DNA of 64,000 nucleotides. Source: Lactococcus protaetiae (GTDB lineage Bacteria; Bacillota; Bacilli; Lactobacillales; Streptococcaceae). The notes beneath the pieces are model-generated. The model saw only the letters and a list, made by a program, of their open reading frames with translations, was not told the DNA's origin and made no database searches. The position numbers were made by a program, and so were the translations under genes. Of this stretch, positions 1-9,984 are shown piece by piece (the first letter of the stretch is position 1; the number at the start of each line of letters is the position of its first letter). Where the stretch lies: the NCBI RefSeq assembly GCF_006965445.1, contig NZ_CP041356.1, forward strand, positions 2,108,001 to 2,172,000, in the 5' to 3' direction.

Positions 1-153
1 TTCAAAGCGGGATTAATAATATTAGTTTTCCCCTATTATAACATGAATAAAGTAAAAAACCTTCTAAATTTTTAGTTTACTTCTTGACCAAAAATATTTT
101 TTATTACATCGGTAGTAAAAAAACACCAACAATTATTGCTGGTATTTTTTCAA

Positions 154-283
154 TTTTATCAAAACAAGTGCGTGCTAATACTCCGACCTCTTAGGTCGGA
201 GATAAAGCAGCACTAAGCTTTGAATTTCGTCCGACTAAATTCATTGGGAGTTTCAGCTCCCAATGAATAGCCTTGACTTCATA
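154..283 (+). repeat. Dispersed mosaic repeat, copy 1
   Basis: Intergenic repeat starting with a TTTTATCAAAACAAGTGCGT head and ending with an AGTCTTGACTTCAT-like tail (here AGCCTTGACTTCAT). The middle holds a CTCCGACC/GGTCGGAG hairpin and a segment found nearly unchanged at 57.7 kb and 61.8 kb. It lies downstream of the DUF4811 gene. The first 150 bases of the window hold no gene that I can support. Confidence 0.8.
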
Positions 284-330
284 ATTGATAACAGACTAAC
301 CTATTAAGTTATTCTACATTAAAGACTTGA

Positions 331-1050
331 CTATTCTTTAATTCCTAGTAATTGTTTGATTTGTTGGACTTGTAATTTTGCATATTCTTGTGGATTTGTT
401 TTTTGGAGTTCTGCAAGTTGTACTGCTTTAGCTGGATTTGCCTTTAATTCAGCTTCCATTTGTTTTTGCATTGCTGGAGCTTCTTTTGTCAACTTTTCAA
501 CTTGTTCTTGTGTCAAAACAAGCCAAGTATCACGTGGTACAGAAACAACTGAATGTTGTTTGACTAGCTCATTTTGTTCTCCTCCAAGAGAAAACATCAT
601 TTTCATGAAGTTTGATGAAAATTTACGACGTGTTGTCGTGGTTGTTACTTTGGCAGTATCAATATCTGCTAATTTATAAGTTGCTGTTTTTTTAACGGCT
701 TCAACAATATGTTTTTCATCAGGTTTGAAATTAGTATCTGGTTTTGTTTGATTTGCTTCATTGCGGAAAATCAAGACATAGTTATTTGTATTTTTACCGA
801 TTTCAGCTTTAATCATCATACCATAAGGTGCATTTTTATCACCTGCAGTATAGATTTGATGGCTGGTCACATTTGTTACTTCTTTCATACCAAAATTATC
901 TTTGATATGTAGTGTCAAAAGTCCTACAGAAGCTGCAAGAAGGAGAATTGAGATTCCACCAACTGTCCATCGTACTGTACGCTTTTTAAGAAACATGAAA
1001 CCGTAGAAAGTTAAAACCGCAAATGCGATAATTGCTATAAAGATGAGCAT
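331..1050 (-). CDS. DUF4811 membrane protein, partner of MDR exporter
   Basis: 239-residue protein with two hydrophobic segments near the N-terminus (about residues 3-20 and 29-48), followed by a soluble region and a charged, Gln/Lys-rich C-terminal helix. It matches DUF4811 proteins, which in lactic acid bacteria sit directly behind a MarR-controlled drug exporter. Its start overlaps the exporter stop as TAATG with a GGAG ribosome site, so the two are probably translationally coupled. The function is unknown. A role in supporting the exporter is inferred only from the conserved pairing. Confidence 0.8.
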   Translation of the reverse strand: MLIFIAIIAFAVLTFYGFMFLKKRTVRWTVGGISILLLAASVGLLTLHIKDNFGMKEVTNVTSHQIYTAGDKNAPYGMMIKAEIGKNTNNYVLIFRNEANQTKPDTNFKPDEKHIVEAVKKTATYKLADIDTAKVTTTTTRRKFSSNFMKMMFSLGGEQNELVKQHSVVSVPRDTWLVLTQEQVEKLTKEAPAMQKQMEAELKANPAKAVQLAELQKTNPQEYAKLQVQQIKQLLGIKE

Positions 1051-2604
1051 TATTTCATTTCTCCTTTCATTTCTTCAGTCTTTACTTCTGTTGCAGTTCT
1101 TCCACCTGCAAGCACTTTTCCGCTACGCAAGAAGAATGAAACGATGAAACCGATAATGGCAAAAGCAAAGCCAATTGCAAATGACGCATGATACCCTGTT
1201 AGCATCGCATTAATTGCTTTATCTGCGTAGGCAAGAGGATTTGTCACTTTAAGATGTGCTGCTGGCATATGGTTAGTGATTACATTTTGCGCAACTGATG
1301 AAAGTAGGGCGACAACGACAGATGAAGCAACTTGACGTGCCGTATTATTTGAAGCTGTCCCTTGTGCTACTTCTTGGACAGGCAAGGCATTCATTGCTGA
1401 AGTCATCACAGGCATCATAACCATCCCTACACCAAACATACGTAAGCCATAAAGCAGAGTTACAAAATGATCTGGTGTTGTGGCTGTAAAGAAGAGGAAG
1501 GGTAAGGTACCAATTGCCAAAATAGCGAAACCAATTTGTGCTAGACGTTTGGCACCAATTTTATCATAAATTCCACCTGCAAGAGGGGCAACTACAGCCA
1601 TCATCAATGAACCAGGTAATAAGACCAGACCAGAATCAAGCGCTGATAAACCGTGCACTTCTTGCATATAGAGTGGCAACATCATTTCAACACCCATCAT
1701 TGCCATTGTGACTAAGGCAGCCGCAATAACAGTAAGTGTAAACTGTTTAACTTTAAACACTCGAAGGTCAAGGAATGGGTCAGACATTCGAAGTTGTTTC
1801 CAAGAGAAAATACCAATGATGATAATCCCAGCAGCAATTGGCAAGATGACATTTGTGAAATCTCCCCAACCATCAGTAGCAACATTGGTAAATCCAAGAA
1901 GGAAAATACCAAAACCGATTACTGAGAGGACAACTGAAATGAAATCAAGTTTCATTGGACGGTTTGGAATGACATCACGCATAATAAATATTGATAGTAC
2001 AGCTGTAATCCCTACGATAATCATTGGAATCAGGAAGATTGTTCTCCAGCTCGCTGCAAATGTCAAACCAAAGAAACTAAGTTTATGGACGATGAGCCAT
2101 CCAGCATAAGTTGGTCCAATCGCTGGAGCAAGCATAATAACGATACCACCTGCACCCATGACCGCCCCATTTGTTTAGGGTTAAACATATTAACTAAGGC
2201 AACTTGCATTAATGGCATTGTCACACCAACGGCACAAGCCTGAAGGATACGTCCTATAAGGAAAATTGACCAGCTTGATGTCGGAGCACTATAAGATAAG
2301 AACATTCCACCAAAAAGTACGATATATGCCGCAACATAAAGCCAGCGTGTTGGAAATTTTGTAGCTAGATAAGCCGATAATGGTACCATAATCCATTTGC
2401 AAGCAAAAACCAAGTCGTTGATTGTTGAGCGGTTGACATTGAAATGCTAAAATCTTTCATCAACGTAGGGATAGCCGTTCCGAGTGATGTTTGCATTAAC
2501 ATCCCTCCGAAAGTACCGATAAAAATTAAGATAACCATAGCAATTCTACTGAATTTTTTACCATGAATATCAACTGTGTAATCTTTTTCCATTACATCGG
2601 TCAT
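1050..2604 (-). CDS. DHA2-family (EmrB/QacA-like) multidrug MFS exporter, frameshifted
   Basis: Drug:H+ antiporter of about 518 residues once two missing bases are restored; DHA2 members typically have 14 membrane helices. As printed it falls into three reading frames, broken near 2388-2393 (an A missing in ATGGATTATGG) and near 2161-2166 (a G missing in GGGGCGGTCATGG). The three pieces join into one uninterrupted transporter, including the DHA motif-C-like stretch around GRILQACAVGVTMPLMQ. The start overlaps the marR stop (ATGA) behind an AAGGAG site. Two single-base losses with no other decay point to sequencing error rather than a pseudogene. The substrate cannot be read from the sequence. 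Confidence 0.85.
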
Positions 2605-3053
2605 TTATTTTTCTCCTTTTCTTCTTGAGCATACTTCATCCCAATTTCAATAAATAATTGGAAATTTTCGATGAAGTTCTGTGTTCGTTCTTCACCCATT
2701 TCTTCAAAGATTCTCGCAATATTTTGGATAAATCGACAACGTGAAGCATCTGCTTTGTCACGTCCCTTGCCAGTAATACTTACCAAAATCTTACGACGGT
2801 CTTCACGAGAGATTTCTCGCGTAACCAATCCTTTTTCTTCAAGGTTGTTCAAAATGGTTGCAACACGCGCAGTACTTGTTCCTGTATATTTTGCAATATC
2901 ACTCGGCAAAATATCTTTCCCTGCATTTTTATAAAGATAAAATAGAACTTGATGCTCTCCTTGTGTGTAACCATTCATTCGGCCCCACATTTTCACCTGC
3001 TCTTTACTTTTTAGGGCTTTAAAGAAATTTTCAGCCAATTGATTATAATCCAT
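2601..3053 (-). CDS. MarR-family transcriptional regulator
   Basis: 150-residue winged-helix protein. The recognition-helix region SDIAKYTGTSTARVATILNNL and the wing EISREDRRKILVSITGKG are typical of MarR dimers that release DNA on ligand binding. It is the first gene of an operon with the MFS exporter and the DUF4811 protein, and its promoter overlaps a perfect inverted repeat. The likely role is autorepression and ligand-induced expression of the exporter. It starts at ATG behind a GAGAGGAG site. Confidence 0.9.
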   Translation of the reverse strand: MDYNQLAENFFKALKSKEQVKMWGRMNGYTQGEHQVLFYLYKNAGKDILPSDIAKYTGTSTARVATILNNLEEKGLVTREISREDRRKILVSITGKGRDKADASRCRFIQNIARIFEEMGEERTQNFIENFQLFIEIGMKYAQEEKEKNK

Positions 3054-3081
3054 TTTTCACTCCTCTCTAATGGCGATATTT

Positions 3082-3126
3082 ATTAACGACGTTAATCATT
3101 ATAGTCTGTTTACTTTTTTTTGTCAA
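3082..3126 (-). promoter_or_regulatory. marR promoter with palindromic operator
   Basis: On the minus strand TTGACA (3121-3126), a 17-bp spacer and TATAAT (3098-3103) form a near-consensus sigma-A promoter. A perfect 15-bp inverted repeat, ATTAACGACGTTAAT (3082-3096), covers the expected start site immediately downstream. This is where an autorepressing MarR dimer would bind. Confidence 0.85.
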
Positions 3127-3137
3127 GAATAAATGTT

Positions 3138-3835
3138 GCCTTTTTTAACCAAGCAAGTGCCTGCTATCTCCGCCCTTTGGACTGCGCTGTCCATTCTCGC
3201 TACGGCACGGACGTGTCTAGTCAAAGTCGCAACTCGCTACGTGCTTCGCACACCGTTCTACGAATGGTCTCCGCAACTTCATTGCTCCGCCGTCCGTTTG
3301 ATTGCCAGTTGGCGTTGCCTCTATTCTTGTCACTTTAGTGACCTAGAGATAGAGGACAAACGTTCATCCGCACTTTATAGGATAGCCGTTGGCGCTAAAG
3401 CAGCAAGAGATATGCTAGTTGTTTCACCTAGTGCCTTACAGCCAATGCTTTTTGCTCTTGGGGCTTTAGTTCCTAAGCAAACGGACAAATATGGTCATGC
3501 GAAGCTAACTGCTAAAGCAGTAAGAGCAAAAAGCAAAGCGATAAGGCGAAATGGAAATCTCTGCTTTCGTTCTACTGCCCTAGGATCTTAGCACTTTTCG
3601 ACTCGCCTTGTGGCTTTAGCCACTTAGCGAGAACCATTGCGACTCGGCGCTTCAGCACCGTAGCGAGCATGGATACCCGTGGTGTGGACAGCGTAGCAAA
3701 GCGGAGATAGAGCGAATGTATAACGAAGCGAAGCGGAGGTGTGACCTCATATCTTTGATATAAGATTGTACCCTAACATCAGTGGGAGAGAAAGAATCTC
3801 CCACTGATGAAGTAATCACTTCAAAGAAAGCTATG
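3138..3835 (+). repeat. Long mosaic repeat, compound copy 2
   Basis: About 700 bp without a convincing gene. It is built from modules seen elsewhere in the window: an AAGCAAGTGCCTGCTATCTC head, CGCTACGGCAC-type segments, the TTGCCTCTATTCTTGTCACT module and a CCCACTGATGAAG tail. An open frame runs through 3133-3591, but it is made of repeat modules with many Cys/Arg/Leu and no family match. The stretch from 3840 to 3915 shows nothing further. Confidence 0.7.
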
Positions 3836-3917
3836 TATTCTTTAAGCTTAATTTAGAGCCTTTTTGACGTATTCCAACTGTTAATATTGTTATCTTTGTG
3901 AAAAAATAGGCAAATGT

Positions 3918-3946
3918 TTGACATTGTTCCAAATAAGGTATATAAC
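3918..3946 (+). promoter_or_regulatory. Promoter of the surface-protein gene
   Basis: TTGACA at 3918-3923, a 17-bp spacer and TATAAC at 3941-3946. The start site would lie near 3953, giving a leader of about 95 nucleotides before the adhesin ATG, which has an AAAGGAGACC ribosome site. Confidence 0.65.
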
Positions 3947-4048
3947 TATTCTGAGAATATTTCTCAATTTAATGTCAAGATGTTTTAGGACAAGTCTGAC
4001 ATGACAATTGAATCAATATTTTTATGAAAAAAGGAGACCTTAAACCTT

Positions 4049-6049
4049 ATGGAAAATTCAACTCGTCAAAGCCATTTCCGTACTTGGAAATCTGGTAAGT
4101 CTTGGCTTTATGCTGCTACGGCATTGACCGTACTCGCTGGCGTCGCTGTTGCTGCTCCTACAGTCACAGCACACGCTTCTACACCTGATGTTGTGGCTGG
4201 CGCAACTAGTGACTCTTCATCAAGTAGCAGTAGCACATCAACGACTACCACTACTTCGACTGCAACGACTAAACCTGCCACTACTCCTAGTGCTTCTACT
4301 TCAAGTGCTACGAATACCTCATCGAATACAGCAACTGCAAATGCTGCGGCTCAGCAAGCTGCCGCTGCTCAGGCTGCCGCCCAAGCCGCTGCCCAAGCTT
4401 CTGCTGCTAGTTCTGCTGCAAAAAGTGCTGCGGCTCGTGCGGCAAGTTTGAACGCTGCAAATGCTGCGGTGAATAAATCAATCGCTAGTGCGGTATCCGT
4501 TGCTACAAGTGAAGCTAACGCTACAACTTCTGCGGCAAAACTTGCTTCTAGCTATATCGCTGCGGCTTCAAGTCTTCATGCTACTGGTCAAGCCTTAGCT
4601 GCCTCTTATGCTACTGCTGAAAGTGCTGCGACTAAAGCTGCAACTACTGCGTCTGCCGCTGCGGCTTTGGTAACTGCTATCGGAAACCAAATCTATAATG
4701 ATGCAACAAAAGCTACTGATGGTAAAATCGGGACAAAAGCTGCTGACTTAACAATCATTGCTGATGCAAATACCGGTGCTTCTCAACAAAAATTAGCTGC
4801 TCAAGATTTGGTAAACAATGCTGCTTCATACGGTTTGAGCGAAGACGAAGTGGCAACTTATACCGCTGATGTTGCTTCATTTGCTGCCATCTCAGCTCCT
4901 CTCGAAGCACGTTATACTGCTGCTCAATCCGCTGCAGCTGCGGCTTCAACGGCTGCTGTAAATGCTGCGGCCTCTGCGGTTGCTATTGGTAATAAAATCC
5001 AAAATGACGCAGACAATGCTCTCGTAACCTCTAATCCTGCTAAAGCTTATGCTGACGCGACTACTGGTGCTTCACTCCAAGCTGAAGCTGCAATGATTCT
5101 TGCTTCTAGTGCAGCCGTTGTTGCTCAACAAGATGCGGCTAAAGCAATCGCAGCTGGTTCTACTGCTGTAAAATTGGTTAACTCTGCTACTGCGGCTGGA
5201 TTGACTCCTTCGTACTCCGCTAATGCAAGCATGGTTTCTGCTGCATCTAGTGCTTATAAAGCTGGTCAAAGTCTTGTAGCTGCTGAAAACAAAGCCATTG
5301 CTGCTGCTTCATCTACTGCAGCTTCACAAAAGGCGGCAAATAAAGCGGCTGAAGCAGCTTATGTTGCGGCAAACTCGGCTGCTTACGCTGCAGCTTCACT
5401 TGCTGCTGAACAAGCTGGAGATGCCTTGTACAACGACGCAACCAAAGCTGTTGATGGAAAAGTTGGTTCAAAGGCTGCTGACTTTGCTATCCTTGCTGAT
5501 ACATTGACTGGTGCTTCTCAACAACGTGAAGCGGCTGAAGATTTGATGACCAATGCTGATTCATATGGTCTTACTACCGACCAACTGAACTCTGTTACTG
5601 CTGTTGCACAATCTCTTGAAGCTTCTTCTTTGAATGGCTCTATCGCTGCTCTTGAAGCAACCTATGCTGCTGCAAATGCGTTCTTGACAAGCTACAATGC
5701 TAAAATTGCTTCATTCTCTGCAAACCAAAATGCAATTGAAGCGACTGGCTCAGCTGCTATATCAGCTGCTTATCAAAGTCTTGCTGCTGCGGCTACTGGA
5801 TTCTCAGACCCTGCTGGATTTGCTCCTGCTGCTAGCTATGCTGCCAAAGATGTGAAGAAAGTTAGTGTACCGCTTGCTACGGCTGCTGATTTCTTAAGTT
5901 CTTCTAAGGGAGTTGTCGCTGGTGCTGCTAGTGCTGGTCTTCCTAAGACTGGCGAAGCTTCAAACGCTGGTTTGTTCTTTGTGGGTGCTGTCTTACTTAG
6001 TTCTTCATTAAGCCTTGCTGGTGTTGAAATTCGTCGTCGTCACAATTAG
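4049..6049 (+). CDS. Ala/Ser-rich LPXTG surface adhesin with KxYKxGKxW-type signal
   Basis: 666-residue secreted protein. Residues 1-42 form a long signal peptide with a HFRTWKSGKSW motif, the KxYKxGKxW class usually linked to glycosylated serine-rich repeat proteins. Next come a Ser/Thr-only stretch (about 53-100) and a very Ala-rich helical body with two strong repeats of about 57 residues (YNDATKA..DGK.G.KAAD..I near residues 216 and 464) and a weaker third near 315. The C-terminus has LPKTGE, a hydrophobic span and RRRHN, a sortase anchor. It is followed by gtfB/gtfA, so it is the likely glycosylation substrate. Alanine rather than serine dominates the repeats, which is atypical. Accessory Sec genes are not in this window. 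Confidence 0.9.
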   Translation: MENSTRQSHFRTWKSGKSWLYAATALTVLAGVAVAAPTVTAHASTPDVVAGATSDSSSSSSSTSTTTTTSTATTKPATTPSASTSSATNTSSNTATANAAAQQAAAAQAAAQAAAQASAASSAAKSAAARAASLNAANAAVNKSIASAVSVATSEANATTSAAKLASSYIAAASSLHATGQALAASYATAESAATKAATTASAAAALVTAIGNQIYNDATKATDGKIGTKAADLTIIADANTGASQQKLAAQDLVNNAASYGLSEDEVATYTADVASFAAISAPLEARYTAAQSAAAAASTAAVNAAASAVAIGNKIQNDADNALVTSNPAKAYADATTGASLQAEAAMILASSAAVVAQQDAAKAIAAGSTAVKLVNSATAAGLTPSYSANASMVSAASSAYKAGQSLVAAENKAIAAASSTAASQKAANKAAEAAYVAANSAAYAAASLAAEQAGDALYNDATKAVDGKVGSKAADFAILADTLTGASQQREAAEDLMTNADSYGLTTDQLNSVTAVAQSLEASSLNGSIAALEATYAAANAFLTSYNAKIASFSANQNAIEATGSAAISAAYQSLAAAATGFSDPAGFAPAASYAAKDVKKVSVPLATAADFLSSSKGVVAGAASAGLPKTGEASNAGLFFVGAVLLSSSLSLAGVEIRRRHN

Positions 6050-6069
6050 TCAAAATGTGCGCTTTAAAT

Positions 6070-6099
6070 CATCCATCTCTTGGGATGGGTGGTTTTTTT
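6070..6099 (+). terminator. Terminator after the adhesin gene
   Basis: CATCCATC and GATGGGTG form an 8-bp stem with a TCTTGG loop, followed by seven T residues. Confidence 0.85.
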
Positions 6100-6345
6100 A
6101 TCAAAGCAAGTACGTGCTTTATCCCCAACTAGGCGTAATAACTAGCATATCCGTAAGGTGCTAAAGTAACAACGTCTATCCTATAAAGTGCCGATGAACA
6201 TTTGTCCTCTATCTCTAGGTCACTAAAGTGACAAGAATAGAGGCAAACGCCAAATGGCAATCAAACAGACAGCGTAGTGCAGCTAAGATAGTGACTAGAG
6301 AAAATGAACAAATATTTTACAAAACTCTCACTGAATAAGTCTTAG
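6098..6345 (+). repeat. Dispersed mosaic repeat, copy 3 (internal module inverted)
   Basis: The head is TTTATCAAAGCAAGTACGTG and the tail is CACTGAATAAGTCTTAGC, in the same orientation as all other copies. The internal module reads TCACTAAAGTGACAAGAATA, which is inverted relative to the copies at 3.3, 12.2, 52.3 and 57.6 kb. It separates the adhesin terminator from the next gene. Confidence 0.75.
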
Positions 6346-6366
6346 CTTCTTAAAGAGTATCAATAA

Positions 6367-7308
6367 ATGAAGATGAGAAAATATCGTTGGTTAATTGTAC
6401 TTTTTATCCTTGTTTTTGCCTGTGCTGTGGCGCTTGGAAAGTTCTCTTTTAAAGCGGAACAGCAGTTAAGGGTTCAGCAGGATAAAATAAAAAAACAAGA
6501 GTTAAAAGTCTTACATGAAAAACAAGAACAAGCTGCAAAGAAACGACTTTTAGATCAAAAATTACTGACTAATGCAAAAAATTTACTGACAGAATACGAA
6601 AAAAATCCTGTCAGTGCTGACAAAATGGCTGACACCTTGTCAGCATTGCCAAAATCAGAAGAACGAACAAAATTGCAGGCAAAATTTGCAGAAGTGATGT
6701 CTGTCAGTAACTGGACAGCTTTAGTTGAGACTGATGCTGCGCAGATTATCCTGTCAGCAAATGCTGCGGCGAATAATGGACAAGCAAATTTTTATAGAAG
6801 TACTGTTTCAAAGGAAATTGAGGATGCACGCACAGAATGTCTGTACAACAATAGTATTTCTGAAAAGGGAGTGCTCAGACAGGCGCATAATTACATTCCC
6901 AATCCCGGAATGCAAAATATTGCTGCCGAAAATGGGCAAACTTATCTGTTCACTAAAGCTGGGGCAAAGCAGTTGGCCGAGGATTTGACCAACAGTTACC
7001 TCGCAGAAAAAACAGGCTACGATGCGCTCATTAAGGCGGGATACACTACGGCGCAAATTCAATATGATGATGCGAAAGTGACCGTCGGAAAAATCACTTA
7101 TAGTTTTAAAGGGATGGATGGCTCTGGTTTTGAGCATTCTGCTGACGGTGGTGTCGTGGGACATTATCTTGCTCTGGTCAATCAAAATCCAGCCCAACGG
7201 ATGAATCGCTTCTCTGTGGGAATTTATTATAATATTGCACATGAACAGGCTTTTGAAACAGTTGATTTTTATCTCCCTCAGACGACAAAAGTTGATAGCT
7301 GGCACTGA
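6367..7308 (+). CDS. Membrane-anchored extracellular protein of unknown function
   Basis: 313 residues. Residues 8-26 form one hydrophobic segment, followed by a Lys/Gln/Glu-rich coiled-coil-like stretch (about 30-75) and an extracytoplasmic domain of about 230 residues. That domain has conserved-looking patches such as ADGGVVGHYLALVNQNP and FSVGIYYN. I do not recognise the family; a loose resemblance to CAP-like secreted domains is too weak to name. The gene lies between the adhesin and apbE, in the same direction. It could be a surface partner of the adhesin or of ApbE, but nothing in the sequence proves that. Confidence 0.7.
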   Translation: MKMRKYRWLIVLFILVFACAVALGKFSFKAEQQLRVQQDKIKKQELKVLHEKQEQAAKKRLLDQKLLTNAKNLLTEYEKNPVSADKMADTLSALPKSEERTKLQAKFAEVMSVSNWTALVETDAAQIILSANAAANNGQANFYRSTVSKEIEDARTECLYNNSISEKGVLRQAHNYIPNPGMQNIAAENGQTYLFTKAGAKQLAEDLTNSYLAEKTGYDALIKAGYTTAQIQYDDAKVTVGKITYSFKGMDGSGFEHSADGGVVGHYLALVNQNPAQRMNRFSVGIYYNIAHEQAFETVDFYLPQTTKVDSWH

Positions 7309-7371
7309 AAATATCGCTGACCACCTGATGAAAATTTCTGTCAGTCTTATTGATTATAGAAAGATGAATTT

Positions 7372-8345
7372 ATGATTCCAAATTTTTCAGAATACAACAT
7401 TTCCAAGCGTCATTTCGCTCTAGGAACAAATATTGATTTGACGATTTTTGGCACAACTGATGAAAATATTCTTGATGAGAGCTGTCAGTTGATTGACGAT
7501 TTCGAGGACAAATTGACTGTCAATCGTGCGGAGTCTGAAGTGATGGACATCAATCATGCGGCTGGAATTCGCCCTACCCAAGTTTCTGTCAGTACTTATG
7601 ATTTGGTCAAAATTGCCGTTTTGAAAAGTCAGGAACATTTCGGCTTCAATGTGGCAATCGGCCCTTTGGTCAAATTGTGGCACATTGGATTTTCTGACGC
7701 ACGAGTCCCTACTGACAGCGAAATTCAAGCACGCAAAGCTCTTATCAGTGCTGACGATATTATTTTTGATGACAAAGCACTGACTGTTTTTCTTCCACAA
7801 AAGGGTATGGAGCTTGATTTAGGTGGGATTGGCAAAGGTTATATCGCCGACCGTGTGCAAGACTATTGGCGAAGTCGTGGTATTGCTTCGGGAATTATCA
7901 ATCTTGGTGGAAATCTTATCACAATGGGAAATGCTCCTCAGCACACTGACGGACTCTGGCGAGTCGGCGTGCGCAATCCTCTAATTGCTGACAACACTCC
8001 GATTGCCGTGGTCAGCGTTCCTGCTTGCTCTGCCGTAACTTCTGGCATTGCTGAACGACATCTTGAAATTGACGGCAAAAGTTATCATCATATCATCGAT
8101 CCTGAGACGGGCTACCCCACGACAATCAGCTTGCAAGCATTACCGTCTTCTCGAAATATTCAATAGATGGTGAGATTGAAACCACACGTTTATTCTTTGC
8201 GAATGGTGCATTACCAAATTGGGAAACACAAAATGATATTCTCTACGGCGCTTTATTTGCCTATCGTGATAAGACCTTAGAAATTGTCGGATTGTCAAAA
8301 AATGACGTTCAAATCATTGATTCAAGCTATCAGTGGAAATCATGA
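7372..8345 (+). CDS. apbE: FAD:protein FMN transferase (ApbE), frameshifted
   Basis: ApbE covalently attaches FMN from FAD to Thr/Ser residues of target proteins. Family landmarks are visible: ELDLGGIGKGYIAD, GIINLGGN and YHHIIDPETGYPT. The frame breaks at about 8121-8126 (a missing A in ACAATCAG); restoring it extends the protein through NQLASITVFSKYS to a TGA at 8345, giving 324 residues. There is no signal peptide or lipobox, so this is a cytoplasmic-type enzyme whose target could be a soluble flavoprotein. It follows the unknown surface protein by about 60 bp. The frameshift is probably an assembly error. Confidence 0.88.
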
Positions 8346-8429
8346 ATTTCTGTCAGTATTATCCACGCTTGTAAGCACACTGACAGAAATTCTGTCAGTA
8401 AAAATTGACCCAAAATTAAGGAAAAACAA

Positions 8430-9984
8430 ATGAAAAAGAATATGAATTATTTCGTGAATGAAAATATTTTCACACTTAATTCTGGAACTGAGTTCTCAGC
8501 CGCAAAACGACTTCAGCTCTTTAAGAATCACGGCCTGCCTGCAAAGTTACTCACTAAAAATTACAATTCGCAACTTGCCCAAGACGCTGCCCGACTTAAC
8601 ATTGAAATGTCTGATATCCTCAATATGTATAATTATTTTCAAGAAACGCTAGATGTTCCAAGTCAAGATATTGATGTGCGCTACATTGAGGCGATTGACA
8701 AGAGCTATTATCATATCGAAAGTCTAAATCCTAATGAATCCGTCATAAAATACCACGGAAAAATTATTGGAAAAGTCCTGATAGCCCCTGCAACCGTTGG
8801 CTTAGTAGGTGCAATAGAATACTATACAGACCATCTCGAAATCATGTCAAAAGACCTCTGGGATAGACGCGGTTTCAAATCTTGCACTCAATATTTCCTC
8901 CCTGATGGCAACCTAGGAACAGAGGTTTTTTATGATTTACAGGGGCAACCTAAACTCGAAATCAGTCACATGAACATCAACAATGAGCTTCACCCTACAC
9001 TCTATAGACTTATAGACTACAAAGGAAAATCTTATGTGTTCAGTACTGAAGAAGAACTTTTTCTCTTTTTCTTAAATGAAGTTGCCGCTCAAGAAAATGC
9101 TGTGTTCATCAATGACCGCATTTCTCTTGCACCAACCCTCATTCAAGTTCAGGGTGCAGTTGGTAAATGGCAGTATCTCCACGAATCCCATTCGCCCAAC
9201 CAAATTCCTGGTACACCTGTGCAAGTCCAAGATTATCTTCGTCCACTTTTCACAAGTTTTATCCCTTTTCTTGACGGCATCATCGTCCCACGCAACAACA
9301 AAAAACAGAAATCAATAAAGCGTTCCGTTTCAAGCGTGTGCTTGCCTTACCAGACACTTTTTCCGAATATATTGATAAGATTCCACACCAACTCTCCGAA
9401 CGGAAACGCAATGAAATCATCGTCCTTGGTCGACTCGCTGAAGAACGAGGGTCATGGATTTAGTCGAAATTTTCACACAAATCAAGCTTCAAAAACCTGA
9501 AGCTGAACTTGTTTTTTATGGCTATCCTTCACCCGCAAACATGGAAAATCTACTCAAAGAAGCGTTCAAACAAGCAGGTATGTCTCAGTTTGATGTCCAT
9601 TTCAAAGGTTATCAATCCAGCTCAGAACTAGCTGAACTTCTAAAACAAGCAGCGCTAGTCATCAACCCAGCTCATGCTGAAAGCTTTGGTATCGCCACAC
9701 TACAAGCTATGAGTTACGGAGTTCCAGTCGTTGCCTATAAGGTAAAATACGGCACGCGTGAGCTCATTGAACACAAGAAAAACGGCTGGATTATTCCACT
9801 CGGCGAAGTCGAACAATTTGCGGATGCTGTGGTCACTCTCCTATCAGATGATGAACAATGGACAGCTTACTCCCAAGCAGCTTATGAGAAAGCCCAAACA
9901 TTTAACGAAGAACAAGCGTGGCAAAAATGGGAAGAAACACAGATTACAGCTGAAAATCTCTTTGTCAAGGAGGTCAATCTATGA
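8430..9984 (+). CDS. gtfB: GtfB-like glycosyltransferase partner protein, two frameshifts
   Basis: After restoring one base near 9290-9300 and one near 9448-9451 the gene encodes about 518 residues of the GT4-like GtfA/GtfB type found beside glycosylated adhesins. The C-terminal half reads AESFGIATLQAMSYG, where GT4 enzymes carry E-x7-E; here the second Glu is Gln. That fits the known role of GtfB as a substrate-recruiting partner rather than the catalytic subunit. It overlaps gtfA by ATGA, so the two are probably made in equal amounts. The frameshifts are single-base losses in otherwise intact sequence. Confidence 0.82.

Noticed and set aside
1050-2604. MFS exporter called as pseudogene or as three genes
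   Set aside because: Two single-base losses fully restore one 518-residue protein, and the same error type recurs in essential genes.
3133-3591. A 152-codon open frame between marR and the adhesin
   Set aside because: It is built from mosaic-repeat modules found elsewhere in other frames and has no ribosome site or family resemblance.
4755-5507. Several antisense and shifted frames within the adhesin gene
   Set aside because: They follow from the Ala/Ser codon repeats and lack start signals.
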